This document shows positions 43,191 to 51,696 of a DNA stretch of 64,000 bases, piece by piece. Every line of letters starts with the position of its first letter. Position 1 is the first letter of the stretch. Below the pieces are notes generated by a model. That model saw nothing but the letters and a program-made list of their open reading frames with translations, made no database searches and was not told the origin of the DNA. Both the position numbers and the translations under genes were made by a program. The stretch is from SHVZ01 sp041906305 (lineage in GTDB: Bacteria > Pseudomonadota > Alphaproteobacteria > SHVZ01): the NCBI GenBank assembly GCA_041906305.1, contig JAYRJL010000001.1, positions 558,001 to 622,000 on the forward strand, read 5' to 3'.

Positions 43191-43631
43191 ATGAACCCGA
43201 TCTATGTCCTCAACGGCCCGAACCTGAATCGCCTCGGCAAGCGCGAGCCCGAGATCTATGGCACCACGACCTTGGCCGAGATCGAGGCGATGTGCCGGCA
43301 GGCAACCGGAAGCCGTCCGCTCGAGTTCCGCCAGACTAATGCCGAGTACCAGATGGTCGACTGGATCCACGAGGCGATCGACCGCCCCGCCGCCGGGATC
43401 GTGATCAACCCGGCCGGCCATACCTTCACCTCGATCCCGATCCTGGACGCGCTGAAGATGTTCCCCGGCCCGGTGTTCGAGCTGCACATCTCGAATATCC
43501 ACCGGCGCGAGGCGATCTATCACAACTCGCTGGTCTCCAAGATCGCGACGGCGGTGATCGCCGGCCTCGGCCCGGACGGCTACCCGACCGCGGTTTCGGC
43601 GCTTTGCCGCCTGCTGGACAAGAAGAGATAG
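43191..43631 (+). CDS. aroQ: type II 3-dehydroquinate dehydratase
   Basis: A 146-residue type II dehydroquinase, the usual length for the family. Active-site features are NGPNLNRLGKREPEIYG with the catalytic Tyr23 and a lid arginine at 18, NPAGHTFTSIPILDAL with Asn73 and His77, and ELHISNIHRRE (97-107). It dehydrates 3-dehydroquinate to 3-dehydroshikimate. Between a TRAP importer and a dehydroshikimate dehydratase gene, it serves quinate degradation here and not aromatic biosynthesis. The next gene's ATG directly follows its stop. Confidence 0.93.
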   Translation: MNPIYVLNGPNLNRLGKREPEIYGTTTLAEIEAMCRQATGSRPLEFRQTNAEYQMVDWIHEAIDRPAAGIVINPAGHTFTSIPILDALKMFPGPVFELHISNIHRREAIYHNSLVSKIATAVIAGLGPDGYPTAVSALCRLLDKKR

Positions 43632-45508
43632 ATGCGCTCGGCGATCGCCACGGTCTGCCTGTCGGGCACTCTCGACGAGAAGCTCGAGGCGATCGCGGCG
43701 GCCGGCTTCACCGCGGTCGAGATCTTCGAAAACGACCTGCTGACCTTCGACGGCTCGCCGGGCGACGTTCGCCGCATCGTGGCCGATCTCGGTTTGCAGA
43801 TCGTCACCTTCCAGCCCTTCCGCGACTTCGAAGGCATGCCGGAGCCCCAGCGCAGCCGCGCCTTCGCGCGGGCCGAACGCAAGTTCGACGTGATGCAGGA
43901 GCTGGGCTGCGACCTGCTGATGATCTGCAGCAACGCAGACCGGACTCGCTCGGCGGCATCGACCGGGCCGCCGCCGATTTCCGCGAGCTCGGCGAGAGAG
44001 CAGCCAGGCGCGGCGTCCGCGTCGCCTATGAGGCACTGGCCTGGGGCCGGCACGTCAACGACTATCGCGACGCCTGGGAGATCGTGCGCCGCGCCGATCA
44101 TGCCTCGGTCGGCCTCGTGCTCGATACCTTCCACATCTTCGCGCGCGGGACCGACCTCAAGCCCATCCGCGCGATCCCGGGCGACCGCATCTTCCTGGTC
44201 CAGGTGGCCGATGCGCCTCGTCTCGACATGGACTACCTTTCCTGGAGCCGGCACTTCCGTTGCCTGCCGGGCCAGGGCGACTTCGCGCTCGGCGACTTCA
44301 TGGCGGCGCTGCAGGCGACCGGCTTCGACGGGCTGCTCTCGCTCGAGATCTTCAACGACCGATTCCGCGCCGGCTCCACGCGCGCGGTCGCCGTCGACGG
44401 CCATCGCTCGCTCCTCTTCATGCTGGACGAGCTCCGGCAACGAACCGGGCAGGCGGTATCCGGTGTGCCAGCCTTGCCCGGCCGCGTCGGCTGCCAGGGC
44501 GTCGAGTTCGTCGAGTTCGCAGTCGACGACGCGTTCCAGCCCGGCTTCGAGTCGTTGCTGCGGGGACTGGGCTTCCGGCTGTCCGGCCGGCACCGCTCCA
44601 AGGCGGTGACGCGGTGGAGCCAGGGCGGCATCAACCTCGTGCTCAACGCCGAGAAGGAGGGCTTCGCCCATTCCTTCGCGGTCGCCCATGGACCTTCGGT
44701 CTGCGCGATGGCGCTCCGCGTCGACGACGCGGACGCGGCGATGGCGCGCGCCCGCGCCCTGCTCGACCAGAGCTATCGTGGCCGCACCGGGCCGGGCGAG
44801 CTCGAGATCCCGGCGCTTCGCGGCCTCGGCGGCAGCCTGCTCTATCTCGTCGATGGGAAGAGGGCGTCGCTGTGGGAGACCGATTTCGTTCCGGTGGCCG
44901 ACGACGGCGACACGCTTTCAGCGGGCCTCACGCGCATCGACCATGTGCAGCAGTCGATGCATTACGAGGAGATGCTGACCTGGCTCCTCTTCTATACGTC
45001 GCTGCTCGACGTCCATAAGTCGCCGGTCCAGGACGTGCTGGACCCCGGCGGCATCGTCCACAGCCAGGTCATCCAGTCGGTGGATGGTGCGCTGCGCCTC
45101 GTGCTGAACGCCTCGCAGAGCCAGAGGACGATGTCGGCCCGCTTCCTCGACGGCATCCTGGGTTCCGGCGTCCAGCACATCGCGCTCGCCACCGACGACA
45201 TCTTCGCGACTGTCGAGCGGCTCCGGGCCGCCGGCGTCGACCTGCTGCCCATCTCCGAGAACTACTACGACGACCTCGAGGCCAAATCGGTCCTGACGCC
45301 CGAGGAGATCGAGCGCATGCGGACGCTGAACATCCTTTACGACCGCGACGGCAGGGCCGAATACTGGCAGGCCTATACGCGGAGCCTCGCCGACGGCTTC
45401 TTCTTCGAGATCGTCGAGCGCCTGGACTACCAGGGATTCGGCGCCGCCAACGCCCCGATCCGGCTCGCCGCCCAGACCCGTTTCGCGCGGAAGCCGCAGC
45501 ACCTTTGA
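43632..45508 (+). pseudogene. quiC: 3-dehydroshikimate dehydratase / HPPD-like two-domain enzyme, frameshifted
   Basis: This gene would encode a protein of about 625 residues. An N-terminal TIM-barrel 3-dehydroshikimate dehydratase makes protocatechuate, and a C-terminal 4-hydroxyphenylpyruvate-dioxygenase-like domain has two vicinal oxygen chelate halves (GVEFVEFAVDD from 44500, RIDHVQQSMHYEEMLTWLLFYTSLLD from 44935). The first frame reads well from MRSAIATVCLSGTLDEKLEAI to LLMICSNA and then turns to nonsense. The homologous continuation, DSLGGIDRAAADFRELGERAARRG, is in another frame. One missing base near 43935-43938 restores family spacing. It is either a real mutation that breaks the pathway or a sequencing error; base use is otherwise normal. 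Confidence 0.8.
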
Positions 45509-45567
45509 GGGCGAGATGGCCGCGCCTATCATCGCGCGGCCCGTACCTCTCCCGAAAAGGCAGTCCC

Positions 45568-47154
45568 ATGCGCGTCCGCGACTTCTACGCCGGCCGGTCC
45601 GCGATCTATGCCGACCATGGCATCGTCGCCTCGGCTAGCCCCCGGGCGACGCTCGCCGGCCTCGACATGCTGCGCTCGGGCGGCAACGCGATCGACGCGG
45701 CGCTGACCACGATCGCGATGCTCTGCGTGATCGAGCAGGGCTCGACCGGCATCGGCGGCGACTGCTTCGTCCTCTACTCGCCGAAGGCCGGGAAGCCGAT
45801 CGGCCTCAACGGCTCGGGCCGGGCGCCGAAGGCGGCGACGCCGGAATGGTACGCGGCCAAGGGCATCAAGAAGATCGCGATGCAGACGCCGCATGCGGTG
45901 ACGATCCCGGGCGCGATCGACGCCTGGTGCCGCCTGCATGCCGATTACGGCACTCGGTCGCTCGAGGAGATCTTCGCCCCGGCGATCGAGGCGGCGGAGC
46001 AGGGCTTCCGCCTCACGCCTCGGATCGGCACCGAATGGAAGAAGCTGACGGCCAAGCTCTCCGTCGATCCCGACACCCGGCGCATCTACGTGCCGAACGG
46101 CTCGGTGCCGGCCATCGGCGACACGCACCGGCTGCCGGAGCTCGGGGCCACGCTCAGGAAGATCGCAAAGCAGGGGCGCGACGGCTTCTACAAGGGCGAC
46201 GTCGCCAGGGACATCGTCGACAAGCTCCGCAGCGTCGGCGGCCTGCATACGCTGGAGGATTTCGAGGCCTCGAAGCCCGACTACGTGACGCCGATCTCGA
46301 CCCGGTATCGCGGCCACGACGTCTACGAGATCCCGCCGAACGGGCAGGGAATCACCGCGCTCATCATGATGAACGTGCTGCAGGGCTACGACTACGGCAG
46401 CGACAGGTTCAGCCAGGCCGACCGGCTGCACCTGATGGCCGAGGCGGCAAGGCACGCCTACCGGCTCCGCAACAGGCACGTTGCCGACATGAGCTTCGCC
46501 GACGTGCCGGTCGACCGCATGCTCTCGACCCAGGAGGCGGAGTCGATCCGCACCCAGATCGATATGTCGAAGGCTGGCGCGATCACCAAGGACGACTTCA
46601 TCCAGCACAAGGACACGACGTATCTCTGCGTCGTCGACAAGGACAGGAATGCGGTCTCGCTGATCAACTCGCTCTATTCGCACTACGGGTCGGGCATCAC
46701 CGCGCCGAAGTCGGGCGTGGTCCTGCAGAACCGCGGCGAGGGCTTCGTGCTGCGCGAGGATCATCCCAACTGCATCGCGCCCGGCAAGCGGCCGATGCAC
46801 ACGATCATCCCGGCGATGATGATGAAGGACGGCAAGGCGGTGATGCCGTTCGGCGTCATGGGCGGAGACTTCCAGCCGATCGGCCACACGATGGTGGTGA
46901 CCGGCATGCTCGATTTCGGCATGGACCCGCAGGATGCGATCGCCCAGCCGCGATCCTTCCCCTATGAGGGCAGGATCCAGCTCGAGCCCGCGATCCCGGA
47001 GAGCGTTGCCGAGGATCTCCGCAAGCGCGGCCACAAGGTCGAGCGCACGGAGTCGCCTCCCGGCGGCGGTCAGGCGATCTGGATCGACCACGATCGAGGC
47101 GTCTTGATCGGCGGCTCCGAACCTCGCAAGGATGGCTGCGCCTTCGGCTACTAG
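45568..47154 (+). CDS. gamma-glutamyltransferase family protein, second copy
   Basis: A 528-residue Ntn-hydrolase of the gamma-glutamyltransferase family, distant from the one at 22579. The self-processing nucleophile is Thr350 in H-K-D-T-T-Y-L. The opening HGIVASASPRATLAGLDMLRSGGNAIDAAL and the closing GGSEPRKDG are typical. No signal peptide is visible. I took the ATG at 45568 (MRVRDFYAGRS), preceded by a weak AAAAGG site. It begins a sub-cluster with an orphan peptide-type receptor, a SelA-like enzyme and HyuA/HyuB, which suggests cleavage of gamma-glutamyl or related amides feeding an oxoprolinase step. Confidence 0.85.
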   Translation: MRVRDFYAGRSAIYADHGIVASASPRATLAGLDMLRSGGNAIDAALTTIAMLCVIEQGSTGIGGDCFVLYSPKAGKPIGLNGSGRAPKAATPEWYAAKGIKKIAMQTPHAVTIPGAIDAWCRLHADYGTRSLEEIFAPAIEAAEQGFRLTPRIGTEWKKLTAKLSVDPDTRRIYVPNGSVPAIGDTHRLPELGATLRKIAKQGRDGFYKGDVARDIVDKLRSVGGLHTLEDFEASKPDYVTPISTRYRGHDVYEIPPNGQGITALIMMNVLQGYDYGSDRFSQADRLHLMAEAARHAYRLRNRHVADMSFADVPVDRMLSTQEAESIRTQIDMSKAGAITKDDFIQHKDTTYLCVVDKDRNAVSLINSLYSHYGSGITAPKSGVVLQNRGEGFVLREDHPNCIAPGKRPMHTIIPAMMMKDGKAVMPFGVMGGDFQPIGHTMVVTGMLDFGMDPQDAIAQPRSFPYEGRIQLEPAIPESVAEDLRKRGHKVERTESPPGGGQAIWIDHDRGVLIGGSEPRKDGCAFGY

Positions 47155-47165
47155 GGAGAAGTGAG

Positions 47166-48728
47166 ATGACTCGACGTTCCGTCGCCGCGCTGGCGGCATC
47201 CGCCTTGGTCGGCTTCGCGGCGCCTGCCCTGGCGCAGGGCACGCTCAAGATGGTGCCGCATGCCGACCTCAAGGTGGTCGATCCGATCTTCACCACGGCG
47301 CAGATCACCATCGACCACGCGATGATGATCTACGACCAGCTTTTCGCCTGGGACGACAAGCTGGTGCCGAAGCCGCAGATGGTCGAGAGCTGGGCCGCGG
47401 CGCCGGACAAGTTGTCGTACACCTTCGCGCTGCGCCCCGGCCTCAAGTTCCACGACGGCACGCCGGTGACGGCCAAGGACACGGTGGCCTCGATCCAGCG
47501 CTGGTCCAAGCGCGATCCGATGGGCCAGAAGATGGCGGAGTTCACCGCCGCATGGTCGGTCGTCGACGACCGGAGCTTCGTGCTGCGGCTGAAAGAGCCG
47601 TTCGGCATGGTGCTGGACACGCTGGCCTCGACCGCCGGCAACATGCCGGTGGTGATGCGCGAGAAGGACGCCTTGACCGACGCCTTCACGGCGCTCACCG
47701 AGTCGGTCGGCTCCGGCCCGTTCCGCTTCGTTCCGGCCGAGTATCAGCCCGGCAACAAGGTGGTCTACGCGAAGTTCGTCGACTACGTGCCGCGCGCCGA
47801 GCCGGCGAACGGGCTCGCCGGCGGCAAGATCGCCAAAGTCGACCGCGTCGAATGGGTCTCGATCCCGGAGCCGTCGACCGCCGCCTCGGCGCTGGTCGCG
47901 GGCGAGGTCGACATGATCGAAGCGATCAACAACGACCAGAAGGTTCTGCTCACCCGCTCGAAGGACGTGAAGGTCGAGGCGCTGTCGAAGCTCGGCTGGT
48001 TCGGCCTGCTGCGTCCCAATCACCTGCACCCGCCCTTCGACAATCCGAAGGCGCGTCAGGCGCTGGCGCTGATGGTCGATCAGACCGAATACATGCAGGC
48101 GGCCTTCGGCGGCGGCGAGACCTGCTTCTCCTATTTCACCTGCGGCAGCCCGTTCGGCACCACCGCCGGTTCCGAGAGCTTCCGGAAGCCGGACTACGCG
48201 CGGGCGAAGCAACTCCTGGCCGAGGCAGGATACAAGGGCGAGAAGATCGTGCTGCTCGGCGCGGGCGATCTTTTCCACCACAACGCCGCGGCGCAGGTGA
48301 CGGCCGAGAACCTGAAGAAGATTGGCCTCAACGTCGACCTGCAGATGTCCGACTGGGGCGCGGTGATCACCCGTCGCGCCAAGAAGGACAAGCCCGAGGC
48401 CGGCGGCTACAACATCTACCAGACCTTCTCCGACGGCGTGTCGGCGATGACGCCGGCGACCAACGTCTCGATCGTCTCGACCTGCGACGGCAGGAACGCC
48501 GTCGGCTGGCCCTGCGACGAGCAGGTGGAGAAGCTGCGCGACCAGTACATCCGCGCCACCGACGAGGCGCAGAAGCAGCAGATCCTGGAGACGCTGCACA
48601 AGCGCCTGTGGGAGACCATCCCCTACGTCATCCTCGGCAAGTACGAGCGGCTCGCGGCCTACCGCACCAGCCTCGACGGCGTGCTCCACACCAACGTGCT
48701 GGCGCTCTGGAACATCTCGAAGAAATGA
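47166..48728 (+). CDS. peptide/opine-type ABC substrate-binding protein (DppA family), orphan
   Basis: A 520-residue periplasmic SBP_bac_5 (DppA/OppA) family receptor. A signal peptide ends ALAQG near residue 25. Family blocks are PQMVESWAAAPDKLSYTFALRPGLKFHDGTPVTAKD near residue 77 and DNPKARQALALMVDQTEYMQAAFGG near 295. A GGGAGAAGTGAG sequence precedes the ATG. No Dpp-type permease or ATPase gene lies in this window. It is clearly paralogous to the receptor at 60764. Its stop overlaps the SelA-like gene (ATGA). It probably binds the substrate of the surrounding amide-degrading enzymes. Confidence 0.9.
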   Translation: MTRRSVAALAASALVGFAAPALAQGTLKMVPHADLKVVDPIFTTAQITIDHAMMIYDQLFAWDDKLVPKPQMVESWAAAPDKLSYTFALRPGLKFHDGTPVTAKDTVASIQRWSKRDPMGQKMAEFTAAWSVVDDRSFVLRLKEPFGMVLDTLASTAGNMPVVMREKDALTDAFTALTESVGSGPFRFVPAEYQPGNKVVYAKFVDYVPRAEPANGLAGGKIAKVDRVEWVSIPEPSTAASALVAGEVDMIEAINNDQKVLLTRSKDVKVEALSKLGWFGLLRPNHLHPPFDNPKARQALALMVDQTEYMQAAFGGGETCFSYFTCGSPFGTTAGSESFRKPDYARAKQLLAEAGYKGEKIVLLGAGDLFHHNAAAQVTAENLKKIGLNVDLQMSDWGAVITRRAKKDKPEAGGYNIYQTFSDGVSAMTPATNVSIVSTCDGRNAVGWPCDEQVEKLRDQYIRATDEAQKQQILETLHKRLWETIPYVILGKYERLAAYRTSLDGVLHTNVLALWNISKK

Positions 48729-49927
48729 CCTCTCGCTCCGACATAAGGGCCCGTCGCGGGCTCCGGCCGATCATCAATGTCTCCGGCACCATGACCACGC
48801 TCGGGGCGTCCATCGTCGTGCCGGAAGCGGTGCGCGAGGTCGCGGAGATCCTGCCGGAATGGGTGGAGGTGAACCACCTGCACAAGATGGCGAGCCAGGC
48901 GATCGCCAGGTCGACCGGCACCGAGGCGGGGTTCGTCACTGCCTCGGCGGCCGCCGGCATCACGCTCGCGATCGCCGGCTGCATGACCGGGCCGGATCTC
49001 GGCCGGGTCGAGCAGCTGCCCGATACGACCGGCATGAAGAACGAGGTGGTGATCCAGATCGGGCACCTGACGGGCTATGGCGCCTCGGTCGACCAGGCGA
49101 TCCGGCTTGCCGGGGCTTCCTGCGTGCCGGTCGGCAACGTCACCGACGTGAAGGCCTACCAGCTTGCGCATAAGATCACCGAGAAGACGGCGGCGGGGCT
49201 CTACGTCGTCTCGCACAGCACCTCGCAGTACGGTCAGCTTCCGCTGGAGGAGTTCGCGCGTGTCTGCCACGACCACGGCGTGCCGGTGATCGCCGACCTC
49301 GCCTCCGAGTACGATCTCAAGGGCTTCGCCAATTCCGGCGCCGATATCGTGATCTACAGCGGGCACAAGTTCCTAGGCGGACCTACTGCCGGCATCGTCG
49401 GCGGCAGGAAGGCTCTGGTCCGCGCCACCTTCCTTCAGAATTACGGCATCGGCCGCGGCATGAAGGTCGGCAAGGAGAGCATCCTCGGCACCATCGCCGC
49501 GCTCGAGGCCTGGGAGAAGCGTGACCATGCCGGCATCCGCCAGCGCGAGCGGAGCTACCTCGATCTCTGGGTCAAGCGCTTCGCCGCCATCCCCGGGATC
49601 ACCGTGCGCGTCGTTCCGGATCCGACCGACAACCCGCTCGACCGTCTCGATCTCGTCGTCGATCCTGAGGGAGCCCGCATCACCGCGTGGGAGCTCGCGG
49701 ACGCGCTCGCCGCCGGCGATCCGCCGATCGCCGTCCGCGACATCCAGGTCGAGAACGGCTACTTCCAGCTCGATCCCTGCAACCTGCATCCCGGCGAGGC
49801 CGAGATCGTCGCCGACCGCATCGTCGCGGAGCTGGCGGAGGCCCGGAAGCGCAACCGGCCGCAGCAATACGGCCTCGCCGAACGCCAGGCGCGTCGCATG
49901 GAGGGGCTGCTGCGCTGGCCGGACTAG
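48725..49927 (+). CDS. SelA-like PLP-dependent enzyme (fold type I)
   Basis: A 400-residue PLP enzyme related to L-seryl-tRNA(Sec) selenium transferase SelA and D-glucosaminate-6-phosphate ammonia-lyase DgaE. The opening RRGLRPIINVSGTMTTLGAS is typical. The cofactor lysine is Lys215 in YSGHKFLGGPTAG, and Asp191 (IADLASEYD) would pair with the pyridine nitrogen. A selenocysteine role is unlikely here: no selB or tRNA-Sec gene is nearby, and the context is catabolic. It may act as an ammonia-lyase or a beta-eliminating or aldol-type enzyme on an amino acid released by the pathway. Confidence 0.8.
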   Translation: MTSRSDIRARRGLRPIINVSGTMTTLGASIVVPEAVREVAEILPEWVEVNHLHKMASQAIARSTGTEAGFVTASAAAGITLAIAGCMTGPDLGRVEQLPDTTGMKNEVVIQIGHLTGYGASVDQAIRLAGASCVPVGNVTDVKAYQLAHKITEKTAAGLYVVSHSTSQYGQLPLEEFARVCHDHGVPVIADLASEYDLKGFANSGADIVIYSGHKFLGGPTAGIVGGRKALVRATFLQNYGIGRGMKVGKESILGTIAALEAWEKRDHAGIRQRERSYLDLWVKRFAAIPGITVRVVPDPTDNPLDRLDLVVDPEGARITAWELADALAAGDPPIAVRDIQVENGYFQLDPCNLHPGEAEIVADRIVAELAEARKRNRPQQYGLAERQARRMEGLLRWPD

Positions 49928-49986
49928 GTCCGCTTGCCAGCGCCGCCGCTTTCCCGCCTAATCGCCTCGCCTGCAGGGGAGGTCAG

Positions 49987-51696
49987 ATGACCGCCGCCGA
50001 TCCGATCGTCGCCTCGGTGATCCAGCACCGTCTCTTCGCCATCGTCGAGGAGATGGGCGAGGCGATGCTTCGCACCTCGTATTCGCAGATCCTGAACTCG
50101 AGCCGCGACTTCTCGACCGGGCTCTGCGACCTGCAGGGCCGCCTGATCGCCCAGGCCGAGCATGTGCCGATCCATGTGGGCGCGCTGCCCTGGGCGGCGA
50201 AGGCGGTGACCGAGTTCTTCGGCGACGACATCAATCCCGGCGACGTGTTCCTGTTGAACGATCCCTATCACGGCGGCAACCACCTGCCGGACCTGACGGC
50301 GTTCGTGCCGGTTTTCGAGAATGGCAAGCCGACCTTCTGGTCGATCAACCGTTCGCATCAGTCCGACATCGGCGGCGCCACGCACGGCGCCTACAACGCG
50401 GCGGCGACCGAGATCTGGCAGGAGGGGCTGCGCATCACGCCGCTCCGCCTCTACGACAAGGGCGAGCTTCGCCGCGACGTCTACGAGATGATCGTCACCA
50501 ACGTCCGCCACCCGCGCGACTTCCGTGGCGACCTGGCTGCGATGATCGGCTCGGCCCGTATCGGCGAGCGCCGCATGCAGGCGTTGATCGAGGAGTTCGG
50601 CTCGGAGGTGGCGCATGTCGCGATCGAGGCGATCCTCGATTCCGCAGAACGCCAGGCCCGTGCGGTGATCGCCGGCTGGAAGGACGGCGTCTACAAGGGC
50701 GAGGCGATCCTCGACGACGACGGGCACATCTATCGCGACGTCCATATCCGCGCGACGGTGACGAAGAAGGGCAGCGACCTCACGATCGACCTGACGGACT
50801 CGCACCCGCAGGTGATCGGCTTCATCAACTCCTCCTATCCCAACATGCGCTCGGCCGTGGCGATGGCGCTGGCCTACCTGATCGACCCGCATACGCCGAA
50901 GAACGACGGGACGTTCCGGCCGCTGACGGTGCTGGCCGAGCCCGGCACCGTGGTCTGGGCCAATCCCGGCGCCCCGGTGACGCTGGCGACCAACCACTGC
51001 GCGCAGGAGATCATGGAAGCGATCATCAAGGCGCTGGCCCCGGCCTGCCCGGATCGCGTCATGGCCGGCTGGGGGCGGCGCTTCCGCATCGCCATCGCCG
51101 GCACAGACCCGCGCATCGGCCGGCCCTTCATCTGGCACCTGTTCCAGGCGCGGCCGGGCGGCGGCGGCTCCTCGGCCGGCGACGGCTGGCCCGGCGGCGG
51201 CGAGTGGCAGGCGGCCGGCGGCATCAAGTTCGGGTCGCTCGAAGTGACCGAGGTGCGCTTCCCGCTGTTCTTCGAACGCCACGAGTTCCGGCCCGATTCC
51301 GGCGGCGACGGCAAGTATCGCGGCGGCCCCGGCTGCGAGCTCGATCTCCGGATGGAAATCGAGGCGCCGGCCCTCGGCAACACCGCTGGCGACGGTGCCA
51401 GGCACGGATCGTGCGGGCTGCTCGGCGGCAAGGACGGGCTGCCGCATCGCTACGTGCTGAAGTCGAAGCGCCGGCCTGATCGCGTGATCAAGACCAAGGA
51501 GGTCGGCATCGAGATCCGGCCCGGCGACGTGTTCCACATCCTGTCGGCCGGCGGCGGCGGCTGGGGACCGGTCAGGGATCGCGCCAAGAGCGCACGCGCC
51601 GCGGATGCGGTGAACGGCTTCGTCTCGCGCAAAGCCAGGCCGAAGACCGCGCCGAAGAAGAAGCCCGCGGCGAAAAAGAAGCGACGGTCGTCATGA
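49987..51696 (+). CDS. hyuB: hydantoinase B/oxoprolinase B subunit
   Basis: A 569-residue HyuB-family subunit of ATP-dependent 5-oxoprolinase, N-methylhydantoinase or acetophenone-carboxylase-type enzymes. Visible family blocks are SRDFSTGLCDLQGRLIAQAEHVPIHVGALP (around 39-68), the metal-site stretch LLNDPYHGGNHLPDLTAF (around 86) and NRSHQSDIGGATHG (around 121). The C-terminus carries an unusual 20-residue lysine/alanine/proline-rich tail. The ATG at 49987 follows GGGGAGGTCAG. The stop overlaps the HyuA start, so the two subunits are co-made. Confidence 0.92.
   Translation: MTAADPIVASVIQHRLFAIVEEMGEAMLRTSYSQILNSSRDFSTGLCDLQGRLIAQAEHVPIHVGALPWAAKAVTEFFGDDINPGDVFLLNDPYHGGNHLPDLTAFVPVFENGKPTFWSINRSHQSDIGGATHGAYNAAATEIWQEGLRITPLRLYDKGELRRDVYEMIVTNVRHPRDFRGDLAAMIGSARIGERRMQALIEEFGSEVAHVAIEAILDSAERQARAVIAGWKDGVYKGEAILDDDGHIYRDVHIRATVTKKGSDLTIDLTDSHPQVIGFINSSYPNMRSAVAMALAYLIDPHTPKNDGTFRPLTVLAEPGTVVWANPGAPVTLATNHCAQEIMEAIIKALAPACPDRVMAGWGRRFRIAIAGTDPRIGRPFIWHLFQARPGGGGSSAGDGWPGGGEWQAAGGIKFGSLEVTEVRFPLFFERHEFRPDSGGDGKYRGGPGCELDLRMEIEAPALGNTAGDGARHGSCGLLGGKDGLPHRYVLKSKRRPDRVIKTKEVGIEIRPGDVFHILSAGGGGWGPVRDRAKSARAADAVNGFVSRKARPKTAPKKKPAAKKKRRSS

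Noticed and set aside
43925..43945. Programmed ribosomal frameshift in the dehydroshikimate dehydratase gene.
   Set aside because: No slippery heptamer or downstream structure is visible, and relatives encode this protein in one frame; a mutation or read error explains it better.
48725..49927. SelA-like gene as evidence of selenocysteine use.
   Set aside because: No selB, selD or tRNA-Sec is nearby and the neighbours are amide-catabolic, so a DgaE-like lyase is more likely.
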